From Streptomyces sp. NBC_01478 (GTDB lineage: Bacteria; Actinomycetota; Actinomycetes; Streptomycetales; Streptomycetaceae): a DNA stretch of 64,000 bases. Positions 1-9,194 of this stretch are shown here, piece by piece (within the stretch, counting starts at the first letter, position 1; the number at the start of each line of letters is the position of its first letter). The notes below the pieces were generated by a model. That model did not search any database. It was given only the letters and a program-made list of their open reading frames with translations, and was not told the origin of the DNA. The position numbers and the translations under genes are program-made. The stretch lies in contig NZ_CP109444.1 in assembly GCF_036227225.1 (NCBI RefSeq), positions 620,001-684,000 of the forward strand. Reading direction: 5' to 3'.

Positions 1-131
1 CATCAACTTCCGCCGGGTCCAGGCGTGTTGCGGTGCCGGCGATGCCATCTGTCACGACTCTTCATGACAACGGCCACGGACATCATGAACGCCTCGGCGA
101 CGGCGCCATCGAATGCTGTCATGCACACACC

Positions 132-160
132 TTGACCCCATTGGTCTAGATTTTTACTTT
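132..160 (+). promoter_or_regulatory. Candidate promoter with DasR-like (dre) site
   Basis: TTGACC (132-137), a 17-base spacer and TACTTT (155-160) form a sigma-70-like promoter upstream of the lectin gene at 252. The spacer holds ATTGGTCTAGAT (140-151), which matches the left half and centre of the dre consensus bound by the GlcNAc-responsive repressor DasR; the right half is degenerate. DasR control of chitinase genes is established in Streptomyces and a GH19 chitinase lies downstream. A DasR link is an inference. Bases 1-131 hold no gene I can support. Confidence 0.5.
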
Positions 161-251
161 CGAGTGGTCAATTCCCTTCGGCACACGCCCAGTTGAGACC
201 TGCGACCTCTTCCGCACACGCCGAACCGCTCGAAAGGGCCCCGACACCCCC

Positions 252-1070
252 ATGACCACTCGCTCCCCCCTCCCCCGCATCGCGTTACGCGGCACCCCCG
301 TCCTCGCCCTGCTGGCCCTGCTGATCGGCCTCCTCACCGCGGCACCGGCGGCCGCGGCGACCGGCTCCATCACCGGCCTCGCCGGCAAGTGCCTCGACGT
401 CGCCGGAGCCAACTCCGCCGACGGCACACCGGTTCAGCTCTACGACTGCAACGGCACCGCCGCCCAGCAGTGGACGGTCGGTACGGACAACACCGTCCGC
501 GCCCTGGGCAAGTGCCTCGACGTCACCGGCAACTCGACCGCCGACGGCGCCAAGATCCAGTTGTGGACCTGCACCGGCGGCGCGAACCAGCTCTGGACCG
601 TCACCGCCGCGAACGACATCGTCAACCCGGCCGCGAACAAGTGCCTCGACGTCTCGGACAACTCCTCCGCCAACGGGGCGCGCATCCAGCTCTGGAGCTG
701 CACCGGAAGCGCCAACCAGAAGTGGAACGCCCCCGCGCCCCAGTCTGGGGAGCAGTGCTGGGCCACGCACTACGGTCCCCAGCCCGCAGGTGCCCTCACG
801 GCCAGCGGCGAGGTCTTCGACAACAACGCGGACACCGCGGCCACTTCGCTCTCACGCCAGCCCCAACTCCCTTTCGGTACGCGTGTCCAGGTCACCAACG
901 TCGCCAACGGCCGCTCCCTGACCGTACGGATCAACGACCTCGGGACGTTCGCCCAGACCCCGCAGGAACCGAAGTGCCTTGATCTGACCGACGGCGCCTT
1001 CAGCCGCCTCGGGGGCGTCCTCGACCCGGACGCCGGACACATCGTCGTCACCCAGACGGTTCTGGGCTGA
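252..1070 (+). CDS. Secreted ricin B-type lectin with C-terminal RlpA-like (double-psi beta-barrel) domain
   Basis: The 272-residue secreted protein starts with a signal peptide (MTTRSPLPRIALRG, hydrophobic core, cleavage near APAAAA, about residue 36). Residues ~37-160 form a ricin B-type beta-trefoil with three KCLDV and QxW repeats, a carbohydrate-binding fold. Residues ~170-272 (from CWATHYGP, with RINDLG) look like the RlpA/expansin double-psi barrel, also the fold of the Streptomyces papain inhibitor. The C-terminal part could therefore inhibit a protease or bind glycan; which one cannot be told by eye. It lies 94 bp upstream of a GH19 chitinase with a very similar lectin domain, so the two are probably co-expressed. 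The start follows a candidate promoter at 132-160. Confidence 0.85.
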   Translation: MTTRSPLPRIALRGTPVLALLALLIGLLTAAPAAAATGSITGLAGKCLDVAGANSADGTPVQLYDCNGTAAQQWTVGTDNTVRALGKCLDVTGNSTADGAKIQLWTCTGGANQLWTVTAANDIVNPAANKCLDVSDNSSANGARIQLWSCTGSANQKWNAPAPQSGEQCWATHYGPQPAGALTASGEVFDNNADTAATSLSRQPQLPFGTRVQVTNVANGRSLTVRINDLGTFAQTPQEPKCLDLTDGAFSRLGGVLDPDAGHIVVTQTVLG

Positions 1071-1117
1071 CGACCGCGGCACGCCCGGCGCGCATACCGA
1101 CCGACGCGAGCCGATCG

Positions 1118-1150
1118 CCCTCAACCACCCCTCAACCACCCCTCAACCAC
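1118..1150 (+). repeat. Three 11-bp tandem repeats before the chitinase RBS
   Basis: Three perfect copies of CCCTCAACCAC run head to tail and end immediately before the AGGAG ribosome-binding site (1151-1155) of the chitinase gene. The period is about one helical turn. They could be a protein-binding array or simple slippage; function unknown. Confidence 0.8.
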
Positions 1151-1164
1151 AGGAGCAAAGACCC

Positions 1165-2307
1165 ATGGTCACCCCCCACTCCATACCAAGTCTCCGCAGA
1201 CTCACGGTTCTGAGCAGACTCACCCTCGTCATGCTGCTCGCCGCGGCCCTGTCCGCTCTGTTCGCCATCTCGCCCGCCCGCGCGGCGGACGGCCGGATCA
1301 CCGGTCTGGCCGGCAAGTGCGTCGACGTCGCCGGGGCGAACTCCGCCAACGGGACCGCCGTTCAGCTCTACGACTGCAACGGCACCAGCGCCCAGACCTG
1401 GTCCAACCCCGGTGACGGCACACTGCGCGCGCTCGGCAAGTGTCTGGACGTGACCTCCGGCGGCACCGCGGACGGCACGACGGTCCAGCTCTACGACTGC
1501 AACGGCAGCGCCGCCCAGAAGTGGGCCGTCAGCTCCGCCAACGACATCGTCAATCCGCAGGCCAACAAGTGCCTGGACGTGACCGGCAACAACTCGGCCA
1601 ACGGCACCCGGCTCCAGATCTGGACCTGCTCGGGCGGCGCCAACCAGAAGTGGAGCGCCCCCGCGAGCGGCGGCGGCACCACACCCTCCGGCTTCGTCGT
1701 GAGCGAAGCCCAGTTCAACCAGATGTTCCCGAGCCGGAACGGCTTCTACACCTACCAGGGCCTGACCGCCGCCCTGTCCGCCTACCCCGGCTTCGCCAAC
1801 ACCGGCTCCGACACGGTCAAGAAGCAGGAGGCGGCGGCCTTCCTCGCCAACGTCAGCCACGAGACCGGCGGACTGGTCTATGTCGTCGAGCAGAACACCG
1901 CCAACTACCCCCACTACTGCGACGCCGGCCAGCCCTACGGCTGCCCCGCCGGACAGGCCGCCTACTACGGCCGCGGTCCCATCCAGTTGTCCTGGAACTT
2001 CAACTACAAGGCCGCGGGCGACGCCCTGGGCATCGACCTCCTCAACAACCCCTGGCTGGTCCAGAACGACTCGGCCGTCGCCTGGAAGACCGGCCTGTGG
2101 TATTGGAACACCCAGTCCGGCCCGGGCACGATGACCCCGCACAACGCCATGGTCAACGGCGCCGGCTTCGGCCAGACCATCCGCTCCATCAACGGCTCCC
2201 TGGAATGCGACGGACGCAACCCCGCGCAGGTCCAGAGCCGCGTCGACGCCTACAACCGCTTCACCTCCATCCTCGGCGTCAGCCCCGGCAGCAACCTCTA
2301 CTGCTGA
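1165..2307 (+). CDS. Secreted GH19 chitinase with N-terminal ricin B-type lectin domain
   Basis: The 380-residue enzyme is predicted to hydrolyse chitin outside the cell. A signal peptide (to about ARAAD, residue ~41) is followed by a beta-trefoil lectin domain (~43-165, three KCxDV/QxW repeats) and a GH19 catalytic domain (~176-380). The GH19 signature SHETGG is present, giving E233 as the probable general acid, with a second glutamate at E242 in VVEQN; YYGRGPIQLSWN follows. A lectin domain replaces the usual chitin-binding domain at the N-terminus and closely resembles that of the preceding gene, suggesting duplication or domain exchange. The ATG is preceded by AGGAG (1151-1155). A strong hairpin follows at 2331-2376. 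Confidence 0.93.
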   Translation: MVTPHSIPSLRRLTVLSRLTLVMLLAAALSALFAISPARAADGRITGLAGKCVDVAGANSANGTAVQLYDCNGTSAQTWSNPGDGTLRALGKCLDVTSGGTADGTTVQLYDCNGSAAQKWAVSSANDIVNPQANKCLDVTGNNSANGTRLQIWTCSGGANQKWSAPASGGGTTPSGFVVSEAQFNQMFPSRNGFYTYQGLTAALSAYPGFANTGSDTVKKQEAAAFLANVSHETGGLVYVVEQNTANYPHYCDAGQPYGCPAGQAAYYGRGPIQLSWNFNYKAAGDALGIDLLNNPWLVQNDSAVAWKTGLWYWNTQSGPGTMTPHNAMVNGAGFGQTIRSINGSLECDGRNPAQVQSRVDAYNRFTSILGVSPGSNLYC

Positions 2308-2330
2308 CAATCGTCCTCGGCCAGGCCTGA

Positions 2331-2376
2331 TGCGAGGGCCGGTTCATCCGTGATCCGGCGTGATCCGGCCCTCGCA
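2331..2376 (+). terminator. Hairpin terminator after the chitinase gene
   Basis: A perfect 12-bp inverted repeat (TGCGAGGGCCGG at 2331-2342 and its complement at 2365-2376) with a 22-base loop lies 24 bp after the chitinase stop. There is no U-tract, as is usual in streptomycetes. Confidence 0.75.
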
Positions 2377-2495
2377 CCACACCTGCTCCGTCACATGTGC
2401 GGGCTCCAGAAGGCGAGCGGGGTGGCGCAGTGCCGCCCACCCCGCTAATTTTCAACCCTGCCCATGACGGCACTCATGCCACTAGAATTGATGTC

Positions 2496-2681
2496 ATGAC
2501 TGCCATCACCCTGCGCATTCCCGACGCCATGGACAAACAACTGCGCGACGCCGCCGCCGGCGCCTCGTCCCTGAACGACTACATCGTGCGAGCCGTACGA
2601 CGGCAGATGACTCTCGACGCCGCGCGAAAACTCGCCTCCATCGCCCCCCTCGACCTGGCGGGCGAAGGCGACGCCCTGTGA
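2496..2681 (+). CDS. Ribbon-helix-helix antitoxin
   Basis: The 61-residue protein opens MTAITLRIPDAMDKQL, typical of the ribbon-helix-helix fold used by antitoxins to bind their own promoter, with a C-terminal tail that would wrap the toxin. The ATG at 2496 is chosen because the fold begins there; an in-frame upstream start at 2397 would add a non-homologous stretch. Its TGA overlaps the GTG of the next gene (GTGA), the coupling expected of a toxin-antitoxin operon. Autoregulation is expected from the family, not shown. Confidence 0.8.
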   Translation: MTAITLRIPDAMDKQLRDAAAGASSLNDYIVRAVRRQMTLDAARKLASIAPLDLAGEGDAL

Positions 2682-2989
2682 TCATCCGCAAGGGCGACGT
2701 CTGGGACGTCGACACCGGCAAAGGCACCCGCACCGTTCTCGTCGTCAGCCTCGACGGACTTGCCGACGCCTACGGCGCGGTCGTCGTCCTTGTCCTGCAT
2801 GCCCCGGCCCAGCACCCCGACACGGCGATGAGCGTGCACCTGACCACCCCGGTCGACGCCTCCGTCGTCGCCGTCAATCTCCTCCAGCTCTCCACGCTCC
2901 GCTTCGAGACCGGCACACCGCACGGGAACATCGGCCCCGAACAGCAGGAACTCGTCGACAACGCCCTCCGCGCGGTCCTCGACCTGTAA
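2678..2989 (+). CDS. MazF/PemK-like toxin (putative endoribonuclease)
   Basis: The 103-residue protein starts at GTG (2678) and opens MIIRKGDVWDVD, followed by TRTVLVVSLD. This matches the N-terminal strand pattern of MazF/PemK/Kid toxins (RGDVW...GxxRPVLVV), which are ribosome-independent mRNA interferases. Length is usual for the family. It overlaps the upstream antitoxin by 4 bp. The middle is divergent from canonical MazF, so RNase activity is an inference. Downstream lies a truncated acyltransferase on the opposite strand. Confidence 0.75.
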   Translation: MIIRKGDVWDVDTGKGTRTVLVVSLDGLADAYGAVVVLVLHAPAQHPDTAMSVHLTTPVDASVVAVNLLQLSTLRFETGTPHGNIGPEQQELVDNALRAVLDL

Positions 2990-3044
2990 GCCCCACTCGG
3001 CCGGACGGGAGGTACTGCTCGCCGTACGGCCGGAACGGGCCGCG

Positions 3045-3640
3045 TCAGCCGGTTCGGCCGCGCCTGGTCGCGCCGTTGGGCCACAGTCGTGGGCGGCGTT
3101 TCGCGGCGATGTCCTCGACCCATCCGACGGCCAGGACGGCCAGGACGATGAGCGGCCAGACGAGCAGGAACATGAGGACGTTGTACGACGTGTCGAGCGC
3201 CGACGCCGCCTGGTCGTTCCGCATGAAGGGCAGGTCGTACGCCTGGTCGATGATGGGCACGGTCGCCGCGATCAGCAGGTTGTGCCAGAGGTACACGGTG
3301 ACGGCCCGGTTGTTGGAGAGCGTCACGAGCTTGTCCCACCTGCGCAGCCGGCCGGGGAGTTCCTGCCAGGACGGGGCGTACTGAAGCAGGATCACGACGA
3401 ACCCGAAGGACCAGCAGGCCTGGGCGAACGGGATGTCGTTGAGGTCCCAGCCGTCGGGACCCAGATGGCCCGAGGCCCACCACAGGCCGAGCGCCATGAC
3501 CAGGGTCGAGGCGGAGACGCCGAGATAGCGCGGGACCTTGGCGAGCAGGCCCTCGTGGTGCGCGAAGCCCAGGATCCAGCAACTGCCGTAGACCGCGAAG
3601 TCCGTGACGGCGTTGCCGGTCTCGCCGCGGACGGTGACCA
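3045..3640 (-). pseudogene. 5'-truncated acyltransferase 3 family membrane protein
   Basis: The minus-strand frame ending at 3045 encodes about 195 residues with several membrane helices (e.g. VTVYLWHNLLIAA, LMFLLVWPLIVLAVLAV) typical of the C-terminal half of integral membrane acyltransferase 3 proteins, which acylate glycans or antibiotics. The homologous frame continues upstream of the first ATG (3497) through GSCWILGFAHHEG to about 3640, then meets an in-frame stop near 3664. The N-terminal half with the catalytic His is missing, so this is a decayed fragment. Confidence 0.75.
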
Positions 3641-3874
3641 GCCCGGCGTCACCGCAGGACGATCACACCCTCGGCCGACCCCGGGCGGACCGACCACCGG
3701 AATCCACCTCGCCCGCGACCGCCACCCCGCTTCGGGACGCCGAAGTCGACTGGGCGCTTTTGTCCGTCGACGGGTCCACGGGCCGCGGGTAGTCTCCCAC
3801 GGGCCCGGGCCGCCACTACCCCACATCCCGGGAGCGCCACCATCTGCCGGCATCAGCACGGAGGGCACCTCACG

Positions 3875-5773
3875 ATGAAACTTGTCCGGTACCTGACACT
3901 ACTGGTCATGGGTGTTTCCCTGCTGTTCCCGTCCACCGCAGCGGCCACGACGGCTCCCGTGGACGCCACCGCACCCGCCGCCACCGCGGGCACCTGGCAG
4001 CCGCCCCTGTCCACGCGCGGGCGCTACATCGTCGACGCGAACGGCAACCGCTTCCGGCTCAAGTCCGCCAACTGGGACGGCGCCCAGGGCTCCTGGACGG
4101 GCAGCGGCAGCGAGGCCGACAGCGCCAATCACCACGCCGGGCAGAACTCGTACGGCATCCCCCTGGGCCTGGACCGCGTGCCCCTGCCGCAACTGATGGC
4201 CGACTTCCACCAGTTGGGCATCAACAGCATCCGGCTGCCGTTCTCGAACGAGATGATCCATGACACCACCGCCGTTCCGGACGCCGCCGTGGCGGCCAAC
4301 CCGCAGTTGCGCGGCCGGACGCCGCTCGGGGTGTTCGACGCCGTGGTCTCCGCGCTGACGTCGGCCGACTTCGCCGTCATCCTGAACAACCACACCAATA
4401 CGTCCCGTTGGTGCTGCGGGGTCGACGGCAACGAGCGGTGGAACAGCAGCCAGTCGACCCAACAGTGGGCGGACGACTGGGTGTTCATGGCTCGCCGCTA
4501 CGCCTCCGACCCCCGTGTGGTGGGCGCCGACCTCTACAACGAGGTGCGCCGTGACGTCTGGGACGACCCGAACTGGGGAGGGGGCGACGGGCACGACTGG
4601 TACGCCGCTGCCCAACTCGCCGCCGACCGCATCCTCACCGAGGCCGACCCGAACCTGCTCATCGTCATCGAGGGCATCAACTGGACGGGCCTGCCCATCG
4701 ACGGATTCGCCCATGGCCGCCCCCTGCTCACCCCCGCGCGCACGCTGTCGCACACCCTGGTGGCCGCCCACAAACTCGTCTACTCGGCCCACTTCTACGG
4801 CTACACCGGCCCCCATCACAGCGGTGCCACCGGCATCGGCGAGACCAGTGACCCCCGTTACCAGGACCTCAGCCGCGACGCACTGTTCCAGGCCCTGTAC
4901 GACGAGGCGTTCTTCGTCTCCCAGGACGACGGCAAGCACTACACCGCCCCCGTGTGGATCAGTGAGTTCGGCATCGGGGCGGGCGAGACCGGCACTGCGG
5001 CACGCACCTGGTTCGGCAATGTGACCGACTACTTCGCCGACCACGACGCCGACTTCGCCTACTGGCCCCTGGTCGGCTGGCAGGGCCACGACGACTGGGC
5101 CCTGCTGCGCTACGACACGGACGGCACCCGGCACGGCCTGCTGGACGACGCGGACTGGCGCGGCGCCGGGTGGCAGCGGCTGATGTCCGCCGCCTCGCTC
5201 ACCGGTCCGGTCGCCCAGGTCCCCGCCTGGCAGATGCTCGCCACCGACCACGGCGATCACGTCGAGTCCGTACGGGTGCGCGCCACCGGCGACTGGGACC
5301 CGGGAGCCTCGAAGGCGGCCTGCCCGGACGGCCTGCGGCTGATCGGTCTCGGGAACACCTCGGGCCGGGGGCTGTGCACGGACGTCACCGCGGGCGGCCT
5401 CCGTGCCGCGGACGGCGCCCAGTCGGTCGTCACCGACGAACGCAACGTCCCCCAGGGCGGCGACTGGGCCTCGGGATACACCAAACTCCAGTGCGCCCAG
5501 GGCCAGTTCCTCATCGGCTACAGCCACCGGGGTGTGCGGACGTCGACGGCCCTCTGCGCTCCCGCCGGTGTCGCGCTGGCGGGCGCGGGACGCACCGTGT
5601 GGTTCGACCGGTCCGACAACCGGCCCGGGGGCGCCGGCGGCGGTGACTTCGCCGTCGGCGACTACAAGGGCCAGTGCGCCGACGACGAGTACGCCGCGGG
5701 CATCGCCTACACCGACCGCACCGGCAGCTCGCCGGGCCCAGCGGCCCTGCTCTGCCGCCAACTTGCCCGCTGA
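3875..5773 (+). CDS. Secreted GH5-family glycoside hydrolase
   Basis: The 632-residue secreted enzyme has a signal peptide (cleavage near AAATT, about residue 25) and a cellulase-like TIM barrel (~45-430). The GH5 catalytic pair is visible: acid/base E223 in YNEV and nucleophile E364 in WISEFG, with INSIRLPF and NNHTNTS before them. Residues ~440-632 form a Cys-containing region with repeated TxLQC/YKGQC motifs, probably an accessory binding domain of unknown specificity. Substrate is unknown; cellulose or another beta-glucan/mannan is likely. It stands alone and is flanked by degraded genes. Confidence 0.88.
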   Translation: MKLVRYLTLLVMGVSLLFPSTAAATTAPVDATAPAATAGTWQPPLSTRGRYIVDANGNRFRLKSANWDGAQGSWTGSGSEADSANHHAGQNSYGIPLGLDRVPLPQLMADFHQLGINSIRLPFSNEMIHDTTAVPDAAVAANPQLRGRTPLGVFDAVVSALTSADFAVILNNHTNTSRWCCGVDGNERWNSSQSTQQWADDWVFMARRYASDPRVVGADLYNEVRRDVWDDPNWGGGDGHDWYAAAQLAADRILTEADPNLLIVIEGINWTGLPIDGFAHGRPLLTPARTLSHTLVAAHKLVYSAHFYGYTGPHHSGATGIGETSDPRYQDLSRDALFQALYDEAFFVSQDDGKHYTAPVWISEFGIGAGETGTAARTWFGNVTDYFADHDADFAYWPLVGWQGHDDWALLRYDTDGTRHGLLDDADWRGAGWQRLMSAASLTGPVAQVPAWQMLATDHGDHVESVRVRATGDWDPGASKAACPDGLRLIGLGNTSGRGLCTDVTAGGLRAADGAQSVVTDERNVPQGGDWASGYTKLQCAQGQFLIGYSHRGVRTSTALCAPAGVALAGAGRTVWFDRSDNRPGGAGGGDFAVGDYKGQCADDEYAAGIAYTDRTGSSPGPAALLCRQLAR

Positions 5774-6056
5774 CGTGGGTCGTTGACCTCGCCGGCGAGG
5801 AGGGAACCGGCGGCCGTACGGGCTGAGGGGGTGGCGCAGGGTCGGCCGAACGTGGGGCACCAGCAGGTGGGCGTCCGAGATCACGCGGTGTCCGCCGGGG
5901 CGTACGGCGCGTGAACTCGGCCAGTACCGGCGCCAGTTCGCGGACGTGCGCCGGGTCGAGCACGCGGACGACGGTGCCGCCGACCGGCGAGCCCGGCATC
6001 GGGGCGGCAGTAGGCAGATCGGGGGCTCGGGAGCCGCGGGTGTTTCAAGAGGGCGG
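5774..6056. other. Intergenic, no supported gene
   Basis: About 280 bp separate the GH5 gene from the broken genes at 6057. A minus-strand stretch near 5880-5990 reads GGTVVRVLDPAHVRELAPVL, which looks coding-like and may be a small remnant of an unidentified gene, but it has no intact start or continuation. Confidence 0.4.
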
Positions 6057-6470
6057 CTAAAGCTGATCAGTCAGGTCGAGGTGGGGTTCGAAGGCGTGCA
6101 GCAGGAGCGCACGCATGCGGTCCGGCTGCATGTCGGTCGAGTTGGCGAGGATCTGGATCGCGAGGCCGTCGACCATCGCGGTGAACCGGTCGGCGAGGGC
6201 CTCGATGTCCGCCTCCGGTGCCAGACCCTCGGACCGGCACTCGTGCAGCACGTCCACCACGACCCGGTACCAGCCCGAGTAGATCCGGCGCTGCGCGGGG
6301 CGCAGAAGGGGCTCCAGCATCGCCTGGTTCCAGAACTGGATCCACACCGACCATTCGTCGATGTCGTCTGCGGCGAGCGGGAGTTGGACCTCGATGAGGC
6401 GGCGCAGCTTGTCCCGCGCCGACGTCGCCCGGCCGAACTCCTCGTCGAGCCGGGTGCGGAACCGGGCGAC
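6057..6470 (-). pseudogene. TetR-family regulator, C-terminal fragment
   Basis: The frame ending at 6057 carries about 135 residues resembling the ligand-binding half of BetI/TetR-like regulators (WSVWIQFWNQAM, RFTAMVDGLAIQIL, ending FEPHLDLTDQL). The helix-turn-helix half is absent. Upstream in the same frame the sequence changes into a methyltransferase fragment near 6470, so the reading frame is chimeric and not a functional regulator. Confidence 0.75.
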
Positions 6471-6650
6471 CCGTTGGAGGGCTTCGGCGAGGGCGTCGAT
6501 CACCTCGGCCGGGAGCTGGGGGACGTGGTGGAAGGGGGCGAGCCGGCCGCCGGGCCGGAGCACCTGGGCCGCCTTGGCCGCGCCGGCGACGGGGGCCACC
6601 CAGTGCCAGGCGGTGCCGGCGATGACCGCGTCGAACTGCCGCCCGGCCGC
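6470..6650 (-). pseudogene. SAM-dependent methyltransferase, internal fragment
   Basis: About 60 residues, including FDAVIAGTAWHWV and VLRPGGRLAPF, match motifs IV-V of class I methyltransferases (normally D-A-V...WHW...VLRPGG). No N- or C-terminal part is present. The fragment is fused in frame to the TetR remnant at its 3' side and abuts an aldo/keto reductase remnant on the other strand at its 5' side. Confidence 0.7.
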
Positions 6651-7010
6651 GGGTTCATCACCGGCACCGCCAAGCCCGCCGACCAGTACGAAGCCACCGA
6701 CATACGCAACGTCGATCCGCGCTGGCAGCCGGGCAACTTCGAGAAGAACGTGGAAGCCGTGGGCAAGCTCGCCGAGCTCGCGGCGGCCAAGGGTGCCACC
6801 GTCTCCCAACTCGGCCTGGCCTGGCTCCTGACCCGAGGCCAGCACATCGTGCCGATCCCCGGCACCCGCAGCCCGAAGCGCATCGAGGAAAACGCCGGCG
6901 CCGCCGACCTCACCCTTACCGACGCCGACCTCAAGGCCATCGACGAGATCCTGCCTCAGGGCGGCTTCGGCGCCCGCTACACCGAGGGGCACGTGCCCAC
7001 CTGGATCTGA
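6646..7010 (+). pseudogene. Aldo/keto reductase, C-terminal fragment
   Basis: The frame ending at 7010 gives about 120 residues (GRGFITGTAKP, QLGLAWLLTRG, VPIPGTRSPKRIEENAGA) matching the last third of AKR-type oxidoreductases, including the NADPH-binding IPGTR motif. The catalytic Asp/Tyr/Lys/His region is missing. The homology begins at about 6646, exactly where the opposite-strand methyltransferase fragment ends, marking a recombination junction. Confidence 0.8.
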
Positions 7011-7267
7011 GATCCACCCCGGGCGGCAGGGCCGCGTTCGGCGACGTGCCGGACGACCGCGTCGACGCCGACGCATACCGCTCCAGGGAGCGGACGGACG
7101 CGTGGCGGGAGCGGGCCGGCAGCATCGGGGGGATGCGCCGCCCTCTGCGTCATGTGTCAGGGCACCGTGGCGGGTCTTCGAAGATCTCCTCGGCCCGACG
7201 CCTTGCGATCGGTGCCCGTTGGCCGCTCGGGGGCGACGAACGAGGAGGCTACCGGCGGGGAAGGGTG

Positions 7268-8029
7268 TCAGCCTGCGCGGCCGGGAAGCATGGCCAGGGC
7301 CTGGGAGCGCTGTGCGACGAGGTCGTCGTAGGTGCCGTCGCGCTCGGCCCAGCGGTGCATGTGGACGCCCTTCACGAGGACTTCGTGCGGGGTGGGGTTC
7401 TCCGAGAGCAGGTGCATGACCTCGGTGGCGAAGTCGTCGAGCGGCAGCGCGCGCGGGTTCACCTTTTCCTGACCCGCTATGGCGACGGCCGGGGGGACGA
7501 GCTCGACGACGCCGACACCGGTGCCGTCGAGCTGCGCGCGCAGTGCCTCCGAGTAGGCGTGCACCGCGGCCTTCGAGGCGGCGTAGCTGGGCATGGGCGG
7601 GAACGGCAGGAAGGCGATTCCGGAGGTGACGGTGATGAAGGTGCCGGCGCCGCGCCGGACCAGGTGGGGGGTGAAGGCGTCGATGACTCGGACGGTGCCG
7701 AGCAGGTTGGTGTCGATCGTCGTCTCCGCAGCCTCGAAGTGCGCGGGGTCGCGCAGGTCCTCCAGGAGCATGACCCCCGACATGGTCACCACGGTGTCCA
7801 GCTCGGGGTAACGGGCGAGCACAGCAGCACGGGCAGCTGCGACGGAGGCGCTGTCCGTGACGTCGATACCGAACGTGCCGAACCCTTCCCCGGCGAGTTC
7901 CGAGAGTGCCTCCGGGCTGCGACCGCCGACGGCCACGATGCTGCCCGCCGCGGCGAACCGGTGGGCCAGCTCCCGCCCGATGCCCGAGGTTCCGCCGACG
8001 ATGAGAACGGTGCGGTTGGAGAGATCCAC
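7268..8029 (-). CDS. SDR-family NAD(P)-dependent oxidoreductase
   Basis: The 253-residue classical short-chain dehydrogenase has the cofactor motif GGTSGIG near residue 12, an NNAG-equivalent (TMSGV), a catalytic serine region (TVTSGIAF) and the YAASK active-site motif. It resembles DltE-like SDRs, but the substrate cannot be inferred. It is divergently transcribed from an XRE regulator at 8217 across a 187-bp spacer, so that regulator probably controls it. Confidence 0.88.
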   Translation of the reverse strand: MDLSNRTVLIVGGTSGIGRELAHRFAAAGSIVAVGGRSPEALSELAGEGFGTFGIDVTDSASVAAARAAVLARYPELDTVVTMSGVMLLEDLRDPAHFEAAETTIDTNLLGTVRVIDAFTPHLVRRGAGTFITVTSGIAFLPFPPMPSYAASKAAVHAYSEALRAQLDGTGVGVVELVPPAVAIAGQEKVNPRALPLDDFATEVMHLLSENPTPHEVLVKGVHMHRWAERDGTYDDLVAQRSQALAMLPGRAG

Positions 8030-8216
8030 GGGATCTTCCCTTCAGTTCAGAGCGCCGACGGTGTTCGAGCCCGGCGCGGACAGCGATGGTCTCCGTCTCT
8101 TTCGAAACGGTGTCACCACAGCCTTGACGGCATTCGCCGGGTGAGGCAGAGCCCCCGTCTTCCCTGGTCCTGACAGGGCCCCCGCTGGGACACGCGCACC
8201 GCATTACGGTGTCGGT

Positions 8217-9089
8217 ATGAAGGACGAGGAATCCGGCAACCGGCTCGGCAGCTACCTTCGTGCCCGGCGTGAGCTGGTCTCCCCGGCACAGGCAGGACTC
8301 CCGCCCGGTGGCAACCGCCGCGTGCCCGGCCTGCGCCGTGAAGAGGTCGCCCTGCTCGCCGGAATCAGCCCCGACTACTACCTGCGCCTGGAACGGGGCC
8401 GTGACAAGAACCCCTCGCCCCAGGTACTCGCATCACTCGCGCGCGTCCTGGAGCTCGACGACATCGAACGGACGTATCTGCTCGGCCTCGCGACGGCACG
8501 CCCCAGGGCACCCCATCGCAAGCGGCCCGAGCACGTACCGGCGCGGGTGCACGAGCTGCTCGCCCACCTTCAGATCCCCGCGTTCGTCGAAGGGCGCGCG
8601 TTCGACGTCCTGGCCTCCAATCCCATGGCCGTCGCACTCTCCCCCCGGCTGCGGCCCGGCCACAACCGGCTGCGTTCGCTCCTCCTCGATCCCGAGGAAC
8701 AGGCCTTCCACCAGGACTGGACGAAAGCCACCGCCGACTTCATCGCCGCTCTTCGCACCACCATCGGGGACGACACCGACAATCCCCGGTTCGTCGAACT
8801 CGTCGGAGAACTCGCACTGTCCAGCCAGCGGTTCCGTACGCTGTGGGCCCGCCACGACGTCCGCAGTCTCGACGGCGGCACGACCACGGTCCACCACCCC
8901 GTCGTCGGTGAACTACGCCTCCACCGGGACAAACTCCCCGTCGACGACGTCATCCTCGTCGTCTACTACCCCGACAAGAACAGCGACAGCGACGAGAAAC
9001 TGCGGCTCCTCGCCGCACTCTCATCCACCGAGTCCGCCGGCACGGCAGACGACAGCCCGGCGGGCATCCCGCCCCCGAAGACACCTTGA
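8217..9089 (+). CDS. XRE-family regulator with MmyB-like ligand-binding domain
   Basis: The 290-residue cytoplasmic regulator has an N-terminal helix-turn-helix (~10-75; RREEVALLAGISPDYYLRLE) and a C-terminal MmyB-like domain (~110-270; VEGRAFDVLASNPMA, GGTTTVHHPVVGEL) of the type that binds a small hydrophobic ligand. Such genes usually sit divergent to an SDR or other oxidoreductase that they regulate, as here with the gene at 7268-8029. The start is the ATG at 8217. Confidence 0.9.
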   Translation: MKDEESGNRLGSYLRARRELVSPAQAGLPPGGNRRVPGLRREEVALLAGISPDYYLRLERGRDKNPSPQVLASLARVLELDDIERTYLLGLATARPRAPHRKRPEHVPARVHELLAHLQIPAFVEGRAFDVLASNPMAVALSPRLRPGHNRLRSLLLDPEEQAFHQDWTKATADFIAALRTTIGDDTDNPRFVELVGELALSSQRFRTLWARHDVRSLDGGTTTVHHPVVGELRLHRDKLPVDDVILVVYYPDKNSDSDEKLRLLAALSSTESAGTADDSPAGIPPPKTP

Positions 9090-9194
9090 CCGAGAACCGC
9101 TCCTGCTCCAGGATCTCCCGGTCCCGCTGGGCCTTCATGGCCCTCGAGAGTGCGGACGCGCGCAGGGCACCGCCGAACGGGGAGGAGGCCCGGG

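Noticed and set aside
3899..5884. 661-codon minus-strand open frame opposite the GH5 gene
   Set aside because: Shadow of the GH5 gene: low-complexity Gly/Val/Ala composition driven by GC content, no homology, no ribosome-binding site.
6057..8204. 715-codon minus-strand frame suggesting one giant protein
   Set aside because: Only the 3' part is homologous (methyltransferase and TetR fragments); the upstream half overlaps the genuine SDR gene in another frame.
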